From: Leptospira ainazelensis
GTDB lineage: Bacteria; Spirochaetota; Leptospiria; Leptospirales; Leptospiraceae
Direction: 5' to 3'
Assembly: GCF_016918785.1 (NCBI RefSeq)
Contig: NZ_JAFFPT010000079.1
Location: 124,001-188,000, forward strand
Length of the DNA: 64,000 bases
Notes under the pieces: generated by a model
What the model saw: the letters and a program-made list of their open reading frames with translations, nothing else
Databases searched by the model: none
Told to the model about the DNA's origin: nothing
Part shown: positions 38,261 to 51,094 of the stretch, piece by piece
How the letters are laid out: each line of letters begins with the position of its first letter
How positions within the stretch are numbered: position 1 is the first letter of the stretch
Made by a program: the position numbers and the translations under genes

Positions 38261-39745
38261 ATGTCAAAATCTTTTAAAGAATATACCTATTATGACGCTA
38301 CAGGTCTCGCCAATTTGGTTCGTAAAAAAGCGGTTCATCCTTCCGAACTTGTGGAATCCGCGATTGAAAGAATTGAATCTACCAATCCGGGACTCAACGC
38401 GGTCATCCATCGTTTTTTTGAGGAAGCTCGAAGAGACGCCAAGTCCAAACTTCCGGACGGTCCGTTTCGGGGAGTTCCGATTCTTGTCAAAGACATCGTC
38501 CATTCGATCGGAGGAGCCCCTCTTACTTCCGGTTCAAAGGCGTTTCGAAATTATATCTCCCCCGTAGATTCCGAATTTGTAAAAAGATTGAGAAAGGCGG
38601 GAACTCTTTTTCTAGGACAGACAAACGTTCCCGAATTCGCTCTTATGGGAATCACCGAACCGGAGTTACACGGTCCTACGAGAAACCCTTGGAATTTGGA
38701 AAGAACTCCGGGAGGTTCTTCCGGCGGCTCGGGTGCGGCCGTGGCCGCTGGAATGGTTCCGGTTGCGACCGCGTCGGACGGAGGAGGATCGATTCGAATC
38801 CCTGCCGCCTATTGCGGGTTATTCGGACTCAAACCCACTCGGGGAAGAACTCCGGTCGGTCCATACTTCGGAAGATTTTGGCAAGGCGCTTCGGTGGATC
38901 ACGTTTTATCGAGAACCGTGAGGGATAGCGCCGCCTTCTTAGACGCGTTATGCGGAATCGAAAACTCAGGCGCTTTTTCTTTTGAAGAATCCAAGACGAG
39001 TTATCTTTCCGAGATCAAAAAATCTCCGGGAAAACTGAGAATCGCATTCTCCACTCAATCGCCGATCGGAACTCCGGTACATCCCGATTGTGTGGAGTCG
39101 GTCGTTCATACCGCAAAACTTTTACATTCTCTCGGACACAAGGTGGAAGAAAAGGACGCGCCCGTGGATGGAAAGGCGATTGGAAGAGCGTTTATCACGA
39201 TGTATTTCGGTGAAATGGCCGCTCAATTAAAAAACTTAGAACCCATTCTTGGAAGAAAAGCGACGATGAGCGACGTGGAATCCGTGACTTGGATTTTAGG
39301 ACTTTTGGGAAGAACCGTTTCCGCAGGAGAGTTTGTAAGAACTTTGCAAGAATGGGACAAGGCCGCCCTTGCGATGGAAACTTTTCACGAGACCTATGAC
39401 GTCTACTTGACTCCGACGACCGCGATGCCGCCTGCAAAGATAGGAGAACTCGAACCCAAGCTGGGCGAAAAGATAGCGATGCAGGTTGTGGGTCGTCTGG
39501 GTTTGGGAAGAATGTTGCTGGCTTCCGGTCTTGTGGATGAACTCGTTGAAAAAAGTCTTTCCAGAACTCCTTTTACACAACTCGCAAACTTAACGGGGCA
39601 ACCTTCGGTTTCGATTCCGATCGGTCAGACAAGCGATCAACTTCCGTTGGGTCTTCAGTTTACCGCGGCGAAAAGAAGAGAAGACGTTCTCTTTCGTCTC
39701 AGCGCGCAATTGGAAAAGGCAGTACCTTGGTCGAAACATAAGTGA
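38261..39745 (+). CDS. Amidase signature family enzyme
   Basis: 494 residues from ATG 38261, preferred to a TTG at 38243 because a CGGAG lies upstream and the protein starts normally. The Ser-cisSer-Lys triad is visible: Lys77 in VPILVKDIVHS, cis-Ser153 in TPGGSSGGSGAAVAAG and Ser177 in DGGGSIRIPAAYCGLFGLKPTRGR. It hydrolyses an amide bond; sequence is closer to general amidases (fatty-acid or aryl amide) than to GatA, since no gatB/gatC is beside it. It is cytoplasmic by lack of a signal. It ends at the edge of a repeat array. Confidence 0.9.
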   Translation: MSKSFKEYTYYDATGLANLVRKKAVHPSELVESAIERIESTNPGLNAVIHRFFEEARRDAKSKLPDGPFRGVPILVKDIVHSIGGAPLTSGSKAFRNYISPVDSEFVKRLRKAGTLFLGQTNVPEFALMGITEPELHGPTRNPWNLERTPGGSSGGSGAAVAAGMVPVATASDGGGSIRIPAAYCGLFGLKPTRGRTPVGPYFGRFWQGASVDHVLSRTVRDSAAFLDALCGIENSGAFSFEESKTSYLSEIKKSPGKLRIAFSTQSPIGTPVHPDCVESVVHTAKLLHSLGHKVEEKDAPVDGKAIGRAFITMYFGEMAAQLKNLEPILGRKATMSDVESVTWILGLLGRTVSAGEFVRTLQEWDKAALAMETFHETYDVYLTPTTAMPPAKIGELEPKLGEKIAMQVVGRLGLGRMLLASGLVDELVEKSLSRTPFTQLANLTGQPSVSIPIGQTSDQLPLGLQFTAAKRREDVLFRLSAQLEKAVPWSKHK

Positions 39746-39754
39746 GGTCGAAAT

Positions 39755-40605
39755 TTGTGGGAACTCTCACAAAGGAATGCTTTTTACGCGTTTAGGCGAA
39801 CTTCGAACAATCGCGAGATCGAGTGCGTAGGAACTCTTACGAGAGAATCTTTTGCGCGTTTAGGCGAACTTCGTTAAGTCGACGGAGAAGAAGTCTTCGT
39901 CGGAGGAACGACAAAGTCCCAGTTGTATGTGTACTTGCCCGAGAGAGCTGGCGTTTATACGAACTTCGCATATTCAACACAAGTCGAGTGCGTAGGAACT
40001 CTTACGGCAGAATTTTTTGCGCGCTTAGGCGAACTTCGAACAATTGCGAGATCGAGAGTGCGTAGGAACTCTTACGAGAGAATTTTTCGTGCGTTTAGGC
40101 GAACTTCGTCAAGTTGACAGAAAAAACCTTCGTCGGAGGAACGACAAGGTCTCAGTTGTATGTGCACTTGCCCGAGAGAGCCGGCGTTTATAGGAACTTC
40201 GCATATTCAACACAAGTCGAGTGCGTAGGAACTCTTACGGCAGAATTTTTTGCGCGTTTAGGCGAACTTCGTCAAGTTGACAGAAAAAACCTTCGTCGGA
40301 GGAACGACAAGGTCTCAGTTGTATGTGCACTTGTCCGAGGGAGCGGCGTTTATACGAACTTCGCATATTCAACACAAGTCGAGGCTTGTAGGAGCTCTTA
40401 CGGGGGAATTTCCCGCGTTTAGGCGAACTTCGTTAAGTCGACAGAAAAAACCTTCGTCGGAGGAACGACAAAGTCCCAGTTGTATATGCACTTGCCCGTG
40501 GGAGCGGGGTTTAGGCGAACTTCGTATATTCAACACAAGTCGAGTGCGTAGGAGCTCTTACCGAAAACTTCCCGCGCTTAGGCGAACTTCGAACAATTCG
40601 ATGCG
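39755..40605. repeat. Tandem array 4, mixed repeat families
   Basis: Eleven cores related to GCGTTTANNCGAACTTCG start near 39788, 39856, 39951, 40021, 40091, 40183, 40254, 40346, 40415, 40508 and 40572. The spacers alternate in type: one contains AAGTCGA(C/G) and CTTCGTCGGAGGAACGACAA, then GTATGTGCACTTGCCCG; another contains CAACACAAGTCGAG and GTGCGTAGGAACTCTTACG. The word GTAGGAACTC, the complement of the other repeat family, is built into the unit. The first 15 bases past the amidase stop contain the hairpin-like TTTGTGGGAACTCTCACAAA. No gene is credible here although frames run through it. Confidence 0.9.
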
Positions 40606-40748
40606 CAAAAAGTCCGAGGCAAAAAAAGAATCCTTACTTTCCGCCTATATCTTGAGATTTTTGTTTTTCAAAGTATAAAATGAATTCACGAAAAGAGCGT
40701 AACAATATCGTATTGTTTTTTGATTCCGAAAAAACTGTTGGAGCATTT

Positions 40749-41336
40749 ATGAATCGATTCTTTTGGTTTCCAGTCACACTCGTAATTCTCATCCTTTCTA
40801 TCTTAAATTGCAAAAAAGAATCCCTCTCCTCCTTCGAAGAAGACGGGAAATACGGTTTCAAGGACCGAAAGGGAAACGTAGTAATCGAAGCGCAGTATTC
40901 TTTTAGTTACGATTTTGACGAGAACGGGATCGCTTTTGTGTTCGGAGATGGGGGATGGTCTTGCATAGACGAAAAGAACCGAGTCTTGTTAAATCCGTTT
41001 TTGTATGACAACGGCCCTGATCCTTTTGTCGAAGACTTTGCACGTTTTAAAGAAAACAATAAAATCGGTTTTTATGACCCTCACTGTAAGAAAATCATTC
41101 CCGCTCGGTTCGATTTTGCTTTTCCATTCGAAGAAGGTTTTGCGGTTGTTTGCCTTCGTTGCAAGTCGGTAAAGTTAGGCGAACATTCCAAAATCGAAGG
41201 CGGAGAATACGGTCTCATCGATAAAAAAGGAACAATCATAGTTCCTATCGAATATGATTCCATCTCCACCGATTGGAACAAAAAAATCGCGCGGGCAACC
41301 AAGGGCAAATTAATAAAATACATTCCGATTTTATAA
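40749..41336 (+). CDS. WG-repeat lipoprotein
   Basis: 195 residues from ATG 40749, preceded by GGAG at six bases; the frame opens at 40680 but the internal start gives a clean signal peptide (MNRFFWFPVTLVILILSILNCKK) with a lipobox. The body has WG-type (KWG) beta repeats: GKYGFKDRKGNVVIEAQYSFSYDF, KIGFYDPHCKKIIPARFDFAFPFEEGFAVV, GEYGLIDKKGTIIVPIEYDSIS. The repeats form an extended beta structure and usually mediate binding. It lies just beyond repeat array 4. Confidence 0.88.
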   Translation: MNRFFWFPVTLVILILSILNCKKESLSSFEEDGKYGFKDRKGNVVIEAQYSFSYDFDENGIAFVFGDGGWSCIDEKNRVLLNPFLYDNGPDPFVEDFARFKENNKIGFYDPHCKKIIPARFDFAFPFEEGFAVVCLRCKSVKLGEHSKIEGGEYGLIDKKGTIIVPIEYDSISTDWNKKIARATKGKLIKYIPIL

Positions 41337-41677
41337 TGCGCTTTTAGGAATGGAGAATTCCGGATTCTTACCTGCGATTTGTTCGTTCGACTTCAATGAA
41401 ATCTGATTTTCAAAGGTGAAATCGACTGAAGAATATTTTCATTCGAAATTTTGGAACAGAATATCCCTTTCTGGATCAGAATCGGAGCCGCACAACGAGG
41501 GAGTTCCTACTTTTCTTTTATCCAACGAACCACCTTGAGATAAAAAACAAACGATCGCAGATTTTTCTGTGGAGCGATAAGCCCTTCCTGAAAAAAGTAG
41601 GATCTCCCTCTTCGATCTTTTTTTAAAACAAAATATCTCTTGATTCCAAGTCGGAACCCCGAAATGCTTTGCCCACC
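41337..41677. repeat. Intergenic inverted repeat pair
   Basis: GAGGGAGTTCCTACTTTTC begins at 41498 and its inverse, GAAAAAAGTAGGATCTCCC, at about 41587. They lie about 80 bases apart and could pair into a long stem. No gene is seen; a weak promoter for the operon starting at 41678 is presumably close to the end of this stretch. Confidence 0.65.
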
Positions 41678-42916
<1,239 letters not shown>

Positions 42917-42927
42917 AATTTTTGTCT

Positions 42928-45194
<2,267 letters not shown>

Positions 45195-45198
45195 TTTC

Positions 45199-45726
45199 TT
45201 GAAAGCCTTGGATCTGCCCATCTGGAGAAAGATATTCAGCCGAAAGGAAGCGAACAATAAGGAGATCATTCATTTTCTAAGAGAGACGAGCGTTTTTGGA
45301 AGAATGAAAAAAAGAACCCTGATTGAAATCGCGAGAATGGTGCACGTCCGAGAATACCAAGAAGGTGAGACCGTTTTTAGACAAGGAGAAGTCGGAGCGG
45401 GTTTTTATCTCGTCTATGAAGGCTCCGTAGTAATTCGTTCCGTTCGAGACGGAATCGAACTCGATCTCGCCCATCTCGATCAACACGCCTTCTTCGGAGA
45501 ACTTTCCCTTTTTACGGAAGAAAGAAGAACCGCGAGCGCGATCGCGATGGAACATACAACTCTTCTCGGCTTTTTTCAGCCGGACCTAAAAGAAATCATA
45601 GAAACAAAACCGAGAATCGGGATCGAAATTCTCATGAGCCTTTCGACCGTCATCGTGGAAAGACTCCATCGTACAAACGGGCTTCTGGAAAAAGCCTACT
45701 TCCGCGGAAAACAAAAGAATGCGTGA
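45199..45726 (+). CDS. Cyclic nucleotide-binding domain protein
   Basis: 175 residues, TTG start 45199 five bases after lspA. One cNMP-binding beta-roll (about residues 25-145): KRTLIEIARMVHVREYQEGETVFRQGEVGAGFYLVYEGSV, FFGELSLFTEERRTASAIAMEHTTLLGF. The FGE.S....RR(T)A phosphate cassette is intact, so nucleotide binding is likely. No DNA-binding or kinase domain is attached. It overlaps the downstream permease-like gene by eight bases. Confidence 0.9.
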   Translation: MKALDLPIWRKIFSRKEANNKEIIHFLRETSVFGRMKKRTLIEIARMVHVREYQEGETVFRQGEVGAGFYLVYEGSVVIRSVRDGIELDLAHLDQHAFFGELSLFTEERRTASAIAMEHTTLLGFFQPDLKEIIETKPRIGIEILMSLSTVIVERLHRTNGLLEKAYFRGKQKNA

Positions 45727-46786
45727 TCCGGAAAGAAGAGAACTCTCCGAGTATTTTATACGAATCATTTTTTTTCTGATCGTGGCTTTCACGATCGTAG
45801 TTTCCTTATGGGGACTTCAACTTTTGGCGGTTCCGATCGTGATGGCGCTTTTGATTTTTTACGCCTTTAACGGAACGATCAACAATCTGGAAAGTATCGG
45901 GATTCCGAGAATTCTTTCGATCGCGATCCTTATGATCGTAATCAGCGTACCGATCTATATCTTTATCAATTCGGTCGCTCCTCCGATCGTATCCAGTTTA
46001 AACCCGATTCTTAAAAATTGGAAACAGGATCTGGACGACGCTAAGTTTAAATATCTGACCGTAACCGTAAATCTTCAGTTTAACGAATTCCCCGCGAGCT
46101 GGAACGAGACCTTGAGACCCGACGATTTGATCAAAAAAATCGCTGAACTCATGCACGAACAGGTAAAAGGTCTGGTTTCCTATTTCCCGACTTTGATCGG
46201 CTATATGATCATCACTCCCCTTTTCGCATTTTTATTTTTGCTAAACGGAAATGGAATGTATAAGAATCTGATCTCCCTGATCCCGAATCGTTATTTTGAA
46301 ATGGCGCTCATGGTCACCTACAAGATCAACGAACAGATGACGAATTATCTCAAAAGTCTCATGATTCAGAGCGCAATCATCTGTATCGTTTCGACGACCG
46401 GTTTTTATATCATCGGCCTTCCGTATTTTTATATTTTCGGTCTGTTTTTAGGAGTCGCAAACTCGGTGCCCTATCTCGGTCCGATTATGGGAGCGATCCC
46501 GCCGTTGTTCTTCTCGCTCGTCATCGGAGGAAGCGCCTCGACGGAAATGATGACTTCGATTTTAATCGTGGTTTTGATCGCGCAGATCATTGACAATTTC
46601 ATCATTCAACCGGTTGTGATTTCCGGATCCGTCTCTTTGCACCCGATCGTAGTCGTCGGCGCCGTTACCGTAGGCGGCGCGGCCTTGGGTCTTGTGGGAA
46701 TGTTGATCGCTGTTCCGATGGCGGCGATCTTAAAGGTAACGATCCAAACGTTTTACAGCTCGATGAAGGATCATAATCTTTTATAA
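45719..46786 (+). CDS. AI-2E/PerM family membrane protein
   Basis: 355 residues with about seven membrane helices and the family's C-terminal features (YLGPIMGAIPPLFFSLVIGG, IDNFIIQPVVISGSVSLHPIVVVGAVTVGGAALGLVGMLIAVPMAAILKV). Members transport small molecules or ions; the exact substrate is rarely known. It is the last gene of the run that starts with the oxidoreductase, overlapping the cNMP-binding gene by eight bases, which suggests the two proteins are coupled and that the nucleotide sensor regulates the transporter (inference). Confidence 0.9.
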   Translation: MRDPERRELSEYFIRIIFFLIVAFTIVVSLWGLQLLAVPIVMALLIFYAFNGTINNLESIGIPRILSIAILMIVISVPIYIFINSVAPPIVSSLNPILKNWKQDLDDAKFKYLTVTVNLQFNEFPASWNETLRPDDLIKKIAELMHEQVKGLVSYFPTLIGYMIITPLFAFLFLLNGNGMYKNLISLIPNRYFEMALMVTYKINEQMTNYLKSLMIQSAIICIVSTTGFYIIGLPYFYIFGLFLGVANSVPYLGPIMGAIPPLFFSLVIGGSASTEMMTSILIVVLIAQIIDNFIIQPVVISGSVSLHPIVVVGAVTVGGAALGLVGMLIAVPMAAILKVTIQTFYSSMKDHNLL

Positions 46787-46888
46787 TTGAAAACCGAGAG
46801 AGAACTTTTTTTCGATTTCGGACTGTTCTAACTTTTTCAACAACCCGCGTTTCGGGAAAGTTCCTTTTAAAAGTCGCGCCAAAAAATT

Positions 46889-47407
46889 TTAAACTACGAA
46901 AGCCTGAAGTTTTTTCAGAAATTCTTCCTTCTCCGAATTTTGAAAGGCCGACCGAGGAACGATCAAAGCGCTCAAAGAGGATACGTATAAAAAGAAGTAA
47001 TCCTTTGTTTCCACCACTTCACCGATAGAACCCGGTTTGAATTGGGCAGAAGTATATAACGTCTCGAAGAGAAGTAAATCATCGGTTAACGTGATTTTCT
47101 GTTTTCCGATCATTCCTTTGTTTTCCTTTTCCCGAAGCATTTTATCGACGTTGTTTCTGAGTCTCCAAAAATAGAGACGATCAAAAAGAAAAAACCAAAC
47201 GATCGCAAATAAGAAAATCGGAATATTGAAGAATAAAGAAGTTTCGTCTAAGGTCGCATAGTTCAAAGCCAAAAAAACAAACAAGGTCCAGATGGGAATG
47301 ACGAGTTTTGCGATCATTCTTTTCTTTTTCGAAACCTTGGAATGTCGAAAATGATATTCGTTAAAGTTTATGATATCTTCCAAAGCCAATTCGTAGTTGA
47401 TTTGCAT
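46889..47407 (-). CDS. YcxB-like small membrane protein
   Basis: 172 residues: a short N-terminal part (MQINYELALEDIINFNEYHF), two membrane helices (about 33-50 and 58-78) and a C-terminal globular domain with the YcxB-type pattern (ITLTDDLLLFETLYTSAQFKPGSIGEVVETKDYFFLYVSSLSALIVPRSAF). Activity is unknown. A second protein of the same architecture is at 60534-61013. It converges with the PerM-family gene. Confidence 0.8.
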   Translation of the reverse strand: MQINYELALEDIINFNEYHFRHSKVSKKKRMIAKLVIPIWTLFVFLALNYATLDETSLFFNIPIFLFAIVWFFLFDRLYFWRLRNNVDKMLREKENKGMIGKQKITLTDDLLLFETLYTSAQFKPGSIGEVVETKDYFFLYVSSLSALIVPRSAFQNSEKEEFLKKLQAFVV

Positions 47408-47996
47408 AGAGTATTACCGGATGAGTTTTATAGAAAAATTTTGTATCTTAGAATCGGAAACGATTTTGCTCAACAATCGTGCGTCTTCGTCGAAGCCGTA
47501 AAGAATCTTCCGTAATTCTATTACCGACCGGTTTAAAGTCCGATTTCAAGTTTTTTTCGAAAAAAAAATCCGCCGGATCCAACCATATTCGATTCATTTG
47601 AATAACAAGCGATCTCTTTTCGATGTGACCGCATTCTTATAAAATTCTAAAAAACCATTTTCCGAAATTTCAGTCTTTCGAGCGTTAGGAATATTCTAAG
47701 CCGTTCCATAAAAGCTCGAAGTTCCACCGATTGTTTTTTTAAACCATTCCGGAATCTTCCAAACAATGGATGCAGTTCCATTTTGATCGGAGTTCCATCC
47801 TTCTTGGAAACACAAGCGTCTCGCGTGTGCACGGCTCGACAAGTTTTGGAACAAATTATAGATCATACATGCAGGAACCTTTATGAAGAAAGAAATTGAA
47901 ATCATTATCAAAGTAAGAATATGAAAATCGATTGGATCAAAAAGAAATCGAAAATTCCGGTCTAAAACACCTTGGAATCCGGTGAGGCCGAATCCT
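47408..47996. other. 590-base region without a supported gene
   Basis: AT-rich near 47540-47600. Short minus frames at 47647-47911 have no start site or protein features. The word CAAGTTTTGGAACA at about 47835, a relative of the repeat at 31856, lies here. I see no RNA gene. Confidence 0.4.
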
Positions 47997-48716
47997 TCAA
48001 AACAATCCGTTCACTCCGTTGATCGTGACGGTTTTGATCACTTCCTTATCCTTTTCGGATTCTGCGACCTTCCAGTTGACTCCGGAGGCGGTGGAAAGAA
48101 GGCTTCTCCCGATTCCTTGGCGACCGAGGGCCGAACCGACGCCGGTTACTCTCGCTATAAAAATTCCGTATTGAGAGGAAAGTTTCGCATAACGTTCCAG
48201 GTCCTGAGCGTGTGTAGAATCGGGTTCCAAAACGGAATCGATATGGAAAAGAAGGTTTACGTTTTGAGATTTTAATTCTTCCAGACGTTTTGGATTTTCG
48301 ATTTCCTTTCCCGTTACGATTCCGAAACGGAACCCGCTCATGATAAAAATCGTTTCGGCGTCTCCGCCGACTGCGGGTTTTTCGGAAGACAAAAGTTCCC
48401 GTTTTTCATACCAGTCTATCACTACTACGCTCTGAATGATCGGAACTGAAAGTTTCAATTTCCCGGAATCGTCTTTTCTGAAGATGGAACCGCCTATAAT
48501 TACGCCCTTATAATATTCAGAAATTTGCAATAACTCGTCTGTAAGAAATTTTGCCTTTTCCGCGCAACCTTCGGGAGTGGAGGATGGGTTATAAAACGGA
48601 AAGTATTCCGGAAGAAGGAGAAAATCCGATTTCTCCTTAGCCAGTTTCGATTTTTGTTCGTTTGTGATGGGTTGATTGAGATGTTTTTGAAAAAGAGTTA
48701 CTTTTGCCGATGCCAA
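47997..48716 (-). CDS. Nitrilase-fold protein lacking the catalytic cysteine
   Basis: 239 residues, TTG start 48716 with AGGAAGG eight bases upstream; no in-frame ATG. The carbon-nitrogen hydrolase fold is recognisable: Glu37 in FLLLPEYFPF, Lys105 in DWYEKREL, and the strand that normally reads GIxICYD is FGIVTGKEIENP with Gly136 where the cysteine should be. The DNA supports the glycine (GGGAAAG read on the minus strand). Family members without the cysteine cannot form the acyl-enzyme, so I infer a scaffold, binding or regulatory role. It is 19 bases downstream of the 622-residue hypothetical gene and presumably co-transcribed. Confidence 0.8.
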   Translation of the reverse strand: MASAKVTLFQKHLNQPITNEQKSKLAKEKSDFLLLPEYFPFYNPSSTPEGCAEKAKFLTDELLQISEYYKGVIIGGSIFRKDDSGKLKLSVPIIQSVVVIDWYEKRELLSSEKPAVGGDAETIFIMSGFRFGIVTGKEIENPKRLEELKSQNVNLLFHIDSVLEPDSTHAQDLERYAKLSSQYGIFIARVTGVGSALGRQGIGRSLLSTASGVNWKVAESEKDKEVIKTVTINGVNGLF

Positions 48717-48735
48717 ATATCGATACCTTCCTGAT

Positions 48736-50604
48736 TTAATCCCCTAAGATGGAAGGATTCACACCGAGCGAATCCGCATCCAGGTTCTCGGAAGAACCGA
48801 CTTCTCCTTGACCTGCGCCGCCTCCGGAAATTCCAAGATCCGATTCTCCGCCGGCTTGTTCCGTCTTGATTCCGAATTCTTTCTCCATTTCTTCCGCAGA
48901 AAGTTCGGTGACTCCTCCGAAAAGATCTCCGTTTTCGAGCCTTCCCGCAAGAGCAATCGCATAACAATAGGATTCCATAATACATTGTTTGATCGGCTTT
49001 TTGTTGAGTCTTCTTTTGGACTCCATAAGATCGAAAGTCATAAGTTCGTCCATATTTGTGACGACCTCTTTTTTCGATTTCATGTCGGCGATCAGTTTTT
49101 CCAAAATTTCTCCGGTCTTTTCCACAAACTCTTTTACCGTCACCCGAACGTTTCTGGATTGTTGACTTCTTTTTGTTTCAAGAGCTGTCGTCTTTTTCGA
49201 AGCTTCGATATAATTGGCGCCCGGGTTTTTGAGATGATTTTTGAGTTCTTTATAATATTGATCGTAGATCCGGAACTGCTCGATGGAGGCTCTCGAAGTT
49301 TCGTAGTGATCCACCATCTTTTCGCGATAATCCACCTTAGCGCCGTTAACGATCGTAGGTTTGAGTTCTATCTTCTTCGTAGTCATTACGAAAGAATACT
49401 CCGCGTCGAACTCCTTAAAGAATAACCAAGTGAGAAAGGCTTTGTCCGCGGACGGAATGAGTTCGTGTTCTCCCTTAGGGTCGTGTTTTTTGCGAAGTTG
49501 ATCGAGAGGAAGCATACGCATCAATTTTAGGCCGTATTTTAATTCCTTACTCAAGGAATCTTCCGGATTGACTTCTTCCTTTTTCTCCTCTTCTACGACT
49601 TCTTCTTCGGGGGCCGCTCCTCCGGAGATTTCATCCAATTCTTCTCCCTGTTGTCTTTGCCCGGGTTTCTCCTCCGGAACGATTCCGATCACGGCTTCCA
49701 TCGTATTGCTTAAGAGAGGAATATTCTTATTCTCGTTTCGAAGAATCACAAGATAGAATTTTTCAAAAAGAGTTCCGTAAAGATAATCGAACTCCTGAAG
49801 CGCCCTTTTTTTCTTCGTATTGTAGATGCTCGAAGGTTTTCCTTCCAGTTTTTCAAGAGCCGCATAACCCAAGTTCACCGCTTTTACGTAACTTCCTTGA
49901 AACGGATAAACATAGTATAATTTTCTAAAGATCGAATAGATAGGATCTCTGACCCTGGAAATACTTACCGGTAGATCGGGAGCTGCGTTATGCGGTTCTA
50001 TGACCTGATTGACTTCGTTATTGTCATAGAGTTTATGCATTCTTCCCAAAAGTTCTATATAGATCGGGTTTTGTGCGTCGAGTTCCTTTGCGATCTTTCC
50101 CGCATAGGCCGGGTTTCCGAGAATATCATTCCCCACAAAGTTCAATTCTAAGATGGATTTTTTTCCGGAAAGATTGAACTCGGATAAAAAAGAGGGCAGA
50201 AGTTCCGAAGATGAAAAACCGGTGACTCTTCCTAACCAACACTTGACGCGAACGGAGAATCGATTGATAAAGTTTCCCATCTCGTCTTCGAGAGCTTTGC
50301 GGTCTCTCGGAGCCGGTCCTCGGGAAACGGGGGCGCCTTTTCCTCCGGAAACACCGGAAGATCCAGAACGACCTCCGGAACCACCACCGGGGCGAGAAGA
50401 AGAATCTCTTCCTCCGGCCTGACTTCTCTGGCCTTGGCGAATGTTGGGCTGGCTGGTTTTACGGGCTGCTTCTTCTTTCTTTTTATCCTTGTCATTGACG
50501 ACCTTGCCGCCGGCAGACTGGAATTTATCGAACATTTCTTTTCTGGCCTTATCATCCAGATTGTTCACTCCGATGGAGCGTTTTGTTTTATCAAACTCAG
50601 CCAT
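48736..50604 (-). CDS. Large hypothetical protein, Gly/Ser-rich and acidic linkers
   Basis: 622 residues, cytoplasmic. N-terminal helix (FDKTKRSIGVNNLDDKARKEMFDKFQSAGGKVV), then a low-complexity linker at about residues 40-100 (Gly, Ser, Arg, Pro), a helical body from about 105 to 320, an acidic Glu/Val linker near 325-350, a second helical domain about 360-580 and a Gly/Ser-rich end. The N-terminal GGKVV pattern reminds me of conserved spirochaete proteins, but I cannot confirm that. No catalytic motif is seen. The gene starts at ATG 50604 and heads a pair with the nitrilase-like gene. Confidence 0.65.
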   Translation of the reverse strand: MAEFDKTKRSIGVNNLDDKARKEMFDKFQSAGGKVVNDKDKKKEEAARKTSQPNIRQGQRSQAGGRDSSSRPGGGSGGRSGSSGVSGGKGAPVSRGPAPRDRKALEDEMGNFINRFSVRVKCWLGRVTGFSSSELLPSFLSEFNLSGKKSILELNFVGNDILGNPAYAGKIAKELDAQNPIYIELLGRMHKLYDNNEVNQVIEPHNAAPDLPVSISRVRDPIYSIFRKLYYVYPFQGSYVKAVNLGYAALEKLEGKPSSIYNTKKKRALQEFDYLYGTLFEKFYLVILRNENKNIPLLSNTMEAVIGIVPEEKPGQRQQGEELDEISGGAAPEEEVVEEEKKEEVNPEDSLSKELKYGLKLMRMLPLDQLRKKHDPKGEHELIPSADKAFLTWLFFKEFDAEYSFVMTTKKIELKPTIVNGAKVDYREKMVDHYETSRASIEQFRIYDQYYKELKNHLKNPGANYIEASKKTTALETKRSQQSRNVRVTVKEFVEKTGEILEKLIADMKSKKEVVTNMDELMTFDLMESKRRLNKKPIKQCIMESYCYAIALAGRLENGDLFGGVTELSAEEMEKEFGIKTEQAGGESDLGISGGGAGQGEVGSSENLDADSLGVNPSILGD

Positions 50605-50676
50605 AATGCAACCCTTGCAATCCCGCGTCTCAGTTCAAATTTGCAGTTCTGAGAAATAAATCAAGAAAGATACTGA

Positions 50677-50707
<31 letters not shown>

Positions 50708-50725
50708 GGGTGTTTTTTCGATCTG

Positions 50726-51094
50726 ATGATCATCCGCAGCGAGATTCGAGAGAACCATATCGTTCTTAGCGTTCTTGAAGATATTCTGATGGATAATTCA
50801 AGGGATTTCTACTACGAATTCGAAGAATCGGTAAAAAGCGGAAGTCCTGAAATCATCAGTTTTTTTCTGGGGAAGGTCAAATTCATCGATTCTTCCGGAA
50901 TCGGAATCATCATCAAAGTACGGAATCAAATCCGCGAAAAAAACGGAACTGTGAACATATTCGGCCTCAATAAATCTCTAAACTCCGTATTTCGACTCTC
51001 GGGCTTGGATAAAATTGTGAACCTTTATACGAACGACGAGTTTCTAAACAAGTATCCGATTTTTCAGGAGTTTGTGGATCAAAATTCTAAATGA
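50726..51094 (+). CDS. STAS-domain anti-sigma factor antagonist-like protein
   Basis: 122 residues from ATG 50726; the frame opens at TTG 50690 but the first 12 residues there are not domain-like. It is a single STAS domain: IRENHIVLSVLEDILMDNSRDFYYEFEE, then KVKFIDSSGIGIIIKVRNQIREKNG with the conserved Ser-Ser that is phosphorylated in SpoIIAA-type proteins. Such proteins bind anti-sigma or Rsb-type kinases. No partner kinase is adjacent. The stop overlaps the lipoprotein start by four bases. Confidence 0.88.
   Translation: MIIRSEIRENHIVLSVLEDILMDNSRDFYYEFEESVKSGSPEIISFFLGKVKFIDSSGIGIIIKVRNQIREKNGTVNIFGLNKSLNSVFRLSGLDKIVNLYTNDEFLNKYPIFQEFVDQNSK

Noticed and set aside
39823..40678. Several plus frames (80-133 codons) in array 4
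   Set aside because: Repeat-encoded peptides with shared segments; no independent start sites.
47647..47911. Two overlapping minus frames of 61-71 codons
   Set aside because: No ribosome site and no domain; probably non-coding.
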